From CAYLUN01 sp964386865 (GTDB lineage Bacteria > Verrucomicrobiota > Kiritimatiellia > RFP12 > UBA1067): a stretch of DNA of 64,000 bases. The notes beneath the pieces were generated by a model, which saw only the letters and a program-made list of their open reading frames with translations, searched no databases and was not told the origin of the DNA. Below, in pieces: positions 61,191 to 64,000 of the stretch (its first letter is position 1; each line of letters starts with the position of its first letter). Location of the stretch: assembly GCA_964386865.1 (NCBI GenBank), contig CAYLUN010000018.1, positions 20,397-84,396 of the forward strand, in the 5' to 3' direction. A program made the position numbers and the translations under genes.

Positions 61191-63770
61191 TCAGTACACC
61201 TCCACGCGCACCCTCTCTACCGGGAACGGCTCGACGCGCACCGTGTTGCGGCCGGACTTCAGCAAACGCGTGATGGCCACGCGATACGGCTTGCCAATGA
61301 ACCCGCCCGCATACGCGCCGTTCACCCGCACCGCCGCCGCATCTTCCGTCGCCCCCTCCGCCATCTCGCACACGAGGTAGGCGCGCTGTCCGGGCTTGAC
61401 CGCGCCGTCCGCCAGCGTCACCTCGCCTTGGAACGCAACGCCCGCGCACGGGCTTTTCTGCCCCTTCTCCGGCACGGGATAACGCACGGGCGCGGCAGTC
61501 ACGTCCGGCGCCACGGCAAGCGTCGCGACGGGCCGCGACGCAGCGGTCAGACGCGCGGGCCGCTCAGCCTTGCCGCCGAAGCGTACCAGCACGCTCTCGA
61601 GCGGCTCCAGCGTCAGCTCGAACGCCACGCCGCCCTCCGCCTGCCGCCACGGCACCGCACAGACCTCGCCGCGCAGCGCATCCCATATTTCTGGATCGCC
61701 CGCCACGCCGGGCACGGTCAGCGACAGCGTGCGCGGGAACTGATTCGTGTTCTGGTTCGCGATCAGCACGACGTCGCGGCCCTCACAGTCCACGCGTCGC
61801 AACGCGTGCACCCAGCCGCCCGTCTCGCCCGCCGTCACACGCGCAAGAGGCTGTACACACGCGTCGGCCAAGGCTGTCGCGAGTTCGCCCGGCGTCGGTT
61901 GTGCCGGCAGGTAGTAGCTGCGCCCGCCCCGCTTGTTCGTCCTGCACACGGCCACACCCTGCTGCGCGCGCGCGCCCCACAGCGCGTCGCGCAACGCCGC
62001 AACGTCTGCCGCGCCCTTGCCCGGCGTCAGCGACTTTTCAGGCAGACGCCCGTAGCCGACCACCACCCCGCCAGCCTCGAAGAACGCTTTGGCTTTCTCC
62101 AGCGTCGCGACCGTGATGCCTTCGGTCGGCGGCACCACCAGCGCGCGATAGCGCTCGCCGTGCAGGCGCAGCTCGCTGCCCTTGACTTTCGTCGCGCTGT
62201 CTTCGAAGCGTTCGAACGGCAGCCAGTCGCAGTCATAGAGCGCATCCTGAAGCGCGGTCGTAATCTCTTCGGGCGTCGTGTACGCACCCGCCTGTTTCGC
62301 GTTGCCGCTGAAGAGCACGGCCACGGGACACACGTGGCGCCCGCCCGTGAGCATCAGCGAGAGGCGGCTGGAGTAGTCCGCCCACACGCGGTAGAGCGCG
62401 AAGCGCGGCTCGAACCCGCCGTTGTAAAAATACGGGGGGCAGTCTTTGTCGTTCGGCGCGCGCGGATTGAACGAGTGCGGGATCAGGAAGTTCATGCCGG
62501 AGACCTGCATGTGGTCCGCCCACCATTTCATTTCGGGATACGTCAGATCCTGTCCGCGCGCCCCGAAGATTTCGCACATCGACCGGTCGTCCGCCTTGCC
62601 ATACACGTGGGAAACGGAACTGCCGAGCTTGGGCGTCTGCCAGCAGGGCGCATCACGCGCGTCGCGCTGACCCATCTTGAACTGCGTGAAGACCGCGTCG
62701 ATCCCGCCCATGCCGCTGTACTTCTGGAGGCGCATCATATCGCCCGCGCAGTATTCGTTGTTCACGTAGAGCATGCTGTGCTCCATGAAGTGACCGATGG
62801 AAAGCACGCCGCGCTTACGGCACCACTCGGAGAGGCCGCCGTACATCACGCGGCCCCAGGTTTCGGCGCGCGTTTCGGCGTACTGATAGCGAGCCGCGTC
62901 CTGCGCCTCGCCCGACAGCTTGAACGCCCACGACACGTATGCGGACATCCAGTCCACACCGCGCGACTTGAGTGTCGAGTCCAGCTCCGTACCCCAGTCG
63001 CCGGGCGTCTCCGGCTCGTCGTAGAAATAGCCGGGGATGGTCTTGCCGAAGTCCTTACCGAAACGCGCGTAGTGCGGCTCATACACGGTCTTGATGTACC
63101 AGTCCACGCAGTCCTGGCTCATGCCGTCGACCGCAAAGCGCTTGCCCTGCTTGAGCCGCGGCGCGGATGTCCACGAGAAGGTCATCACCTGCCACGTCTT
63201 GCCGTCCGCAGGTGCCGCCCATTTCACCGAGCCCTTGCAGGCCAGGCGCGTCAAGTCGCGCAGGGTGTCGGCCTCGACCGCGCCCGCCGCGTCCAGCCGT
63301 CCCGCCACCAGCGCGATGAAGTTCGTCTCGCCTGCCGGATTGCCCTCGTAGGCTCCGCCGGCCTGAACCGGAACGGACTTGCCGACCAGCCTCTTCGCCG
63401 CGTACTGCTCCGGCACCTTGCCCGCGACGGTCTGGCTCGGCCACCAGTCCTCGTCGAAGAGCCACATCTTCAGGTCGTGCCGTTTCGCCGCATCCAGGCA
63501 GATTTCCAGATCGCGATACCACCCCTCGCCCAGCCAATCCCTGTGCGGCCGCGACTCGGCGGTGAACGACCCGTTGCCGCCCTCCGCCACCTTATCCAGA
63601 ATCTCATTCAGCCGCTCCGGCGACTCATCCCCGTGCAGCCAGAACAGCGGCCCCGTGTCGCGCCGCGCCGACATCGGCAGGTCGCGGAACTGCTGCTCCA
63701 ACGTTGCAGCCGACACCGCGCCCGCCGCAAACGCACACGTCATCAATATCCCTGCTCTTAGCATAAGCAT
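61191..63770 (-). CDS. GH106-related secreted glycosidase-like protein (third)
   Basis: 859 residues with signal peptide (MLMLRAGILMTCAFAAGAVS). The layout is that of shorter GH106-like proteins: PLFWLHGDESPERLNEILDK at the start, WLFDEDWWPSQTVAGKVPE, a barrel acid region PGYFYDEPETPGDWGTEL, SIGHFMEHSMLYVNNEYCAG, and a class I glutamine amidotransferase-like/beta C-terminus (RALVVPPTEGITVATLEKA). It ends with a sugar-binding-like part. The exact family is less certain than for its two neighbours. It is the first gene of the operon; its stop lies 20 bases before the second GH106 start. TAGGAT from the preceding gene's stop is the likely ribosome-binding site. Confidence 0.75.
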   Translation of the reverse strand: MLMLRAGILMTCAFAAGAVSAATLEQQFRDLPMSARRDTGPLFWLHGDESPERLNEILDKVAEGGNGSFTAESRPHRDWLGEGWYRDLEICLDAAKRHDLKMWLFDEDWWPSQTVAGKVPEQYAAKRLVGKSVPVQAGGAYEGNPAGETNFIALVAGRLDAAGAVEADTLRDLTRLACKGSVKWAAPADGKTWQVMTFSWTSAPRLKQGKRFAVDGMSQDCVDWYIKTVYEPHYARFGKDFGKTIPGYFYDEPETPGDWGTELDSTLKSRGVDWMSAYVSWAFKLSGEAQDAARYQYAETRAETWGRVMYGGLSEWCRKRGVLSIGHFMEHSMLYVNNEYCAGDMMRLQKYSGMGGIDAVFTQFKMGQRDARDAPCWQTPKLGSSVSHVYGKADDRSMCEIFGARGQDLTYPEMKWWADHMQVSGMNFLIPHSFNPRAPNDKDCPPYFYNGGFEPRFALYRVWADYSSRLSLMLTGGRHVCPVAVLFSGNAKQAGAYTTPEEITTALQDALYDCDWLPFERFEDSATKVKGSELRLHGERYRALVVPPTEGITVATLEKAKAFFEAGGVVVGYGRLPEKSLTPGKGAADVAALRDALWGARAQQGVAVCRTNKRGGRSYYLPAQPTPGELATALADACVQPLARVTAGETGGWVHALRRVDCEGRDVVLIANQNTNQFPRTLSLTVPGVAGDPEIWDALRGEVCAVPWRQAEGGVAFELTLEPLESVLVRFGGKAERPARLTAASRPVATLAVAPDVTAAPVRYPVPEKGQKSPCAGVAFQGEVTLADGAVKPGQRAYLVCEMAEGATEDAAAVRVNGAYAGGFIGKPYRVAITRLLKSGRNTVRVEPFPVERVRVEVY

Positions 63771-63780
63771 ATTCGGAATC

Positions 63781-63999
63781 CTACTTTTTGTACGGCCCCA
63801 AGAACTTGTCCCCGTCGAAATGAATCAGATGATCCGGAGCATCGGCAATCCAGACCTCTGTCTCCCATGCAATGTCGGGAGCAAACTTTCTGAAAGTCAC
63901 TCTGTCCAAGAATGCCGTCACATAGACGATATCGGCGGAACAAGATTTTGTTAGACGTTTTAACTCTTCCAACCGCACTGGACTTATTGGCCCAGAGCT
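63781..63999 (-). CDS. C-terminal fragment of a BsuBI/PstI-type restriction endonuclease
   Basis: The frame is open to the window edge, so the protein is cut at its N-terminus; about 72 residues are visible. They include ADIVYVTAFLDRVTFRKFA, IAWETEVWIADAPDHLIHF and end GDKFLGPYKK. This matches the very conserved C-terminus of BsuBI/PstI-family type II restriction enzymes as I remember it, which cut at CTGCAG in the type members. A GTG at 63978 is only an internal codon in this reading. The stop is 10 bases before the third GH106-type gene on the same strand. A cognate methyltransferase would be expected just outside the window. Confidence 0.75.
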   Translation of the reverse strand, partial: SSGPISPVRLEELKRLTKSCSADIVYVTAFLDRVTFRKFAPDIAWETEVWIADAPDHLIHFDGDKFLGPYKK

Positions 64000-64000
64000 G

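Noticed and set aside
61171..61449. N-terminal extension of the second GH106-type protein
   Set aside because: It overlaps the end of the upstream gene, is Gly/Arg-rich, and the ATG at 61170 has both a signal peptide and a ribosome-binding site.
61137..63761. Open frame of 874 codons on the plus strand
   Set aside because: It is antisense to the third GH106-type gene, which has a signal peptide and family motifs; the plus-strand frame has none.
1..64000. tRNA or rRNA genes
   Set aside because: I saw no sequence with a T-arm such as GGTTCGAATCC in a cloverleaf context and no rRNA-like conserved blocks; a covariance-model scan would be needed to be certain.

Overview
The window is high-GC DNA from a free-living or gut-type bacterium of the PVC group, most likely Verrucomicrobiota or Kiritimatiellota (inference). 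The reasons are a five-gene type IV pilus/secretin operon with the gene order of the Akkermansia Amuc_1098-1102 locus, many large secreted glycoside hydrolases, an autotransporter-type beta-strand repeat protein, and a Hanks-type kinase with a periplasmic tail. No rRNA, tRNA or CRISPR array was recognised.

Layout. 1-3577 (+): the end of an autotransporter-repeat surface protein, then a secreted PQQ-type beta-propeller. 3923-11248 (-): a polysaccharide-degradation operon of SGNH hydrolase, GH2 enzyme and GH127-type enzyme. 11792-17591 (+): two more secreted glycosidases, one GH50-like and one resembling the GH101/GH129 fold. 17570-20701 (-): a stand-alone IMP cyclohydrolase, a PHP phosphoesterase and the two subunits of a class I fumarase. 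20823-21182 (+): panD.

21183-28072 is an island of visibly lower GC. It holds a transmembrane Ser/Thr kinase with a thioredoxin-like C-terminal domain, translationally coupled to four secreted lipoproteins in the order A-B-A'-B', followed by a broken DDE insertion sequence. All four lipoproteins look homologous. This is the best candidate in the window for an undescribed system.

28145-33787 (-) is housekeeping: coaE, rho, tig, clpP, clpX. 34123-41861 (-) is the secretin/pilus operon, including a PilM-PilN fusion and a Zn-ribbon plus thrombospondin-3-type calcium-loop protein. 42163-42633 (+) is a divergent-PAP2 membrane protein. 42650-47035 (-) carries homoserine dehydrogenase, aspartokinase and citramalate synthase, which fit threonine/methionine/lysine and isoleucine synthesis. 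47305-53713 holds an M28 peptidase interrupted by an amber codon, a second SGNH hydrolase, pncC, thpR, a D,D-carboxypeptidase, a small membrane protein and an AraC regulator. 53802-63770 (-) is a second polysaccharide operon with three GH106-type (alpha-L-rhamnosidase-like) proteins. The right edge cuts the C-terminus of a BsuBI/PstI-type restriction endonuclease.

Two repeat families run across the window. One is a set of degenerate heptanucleotide arrays lying both between genes and inside reading frames: in fumarase, three times in the GH106 genes, and filling the leader of cimA. The other is a set of 76-131 bp hairpin elements, two of them bounded by AGCAATTC-type inverted repeats, lying between genes of the polysaccharide loci.
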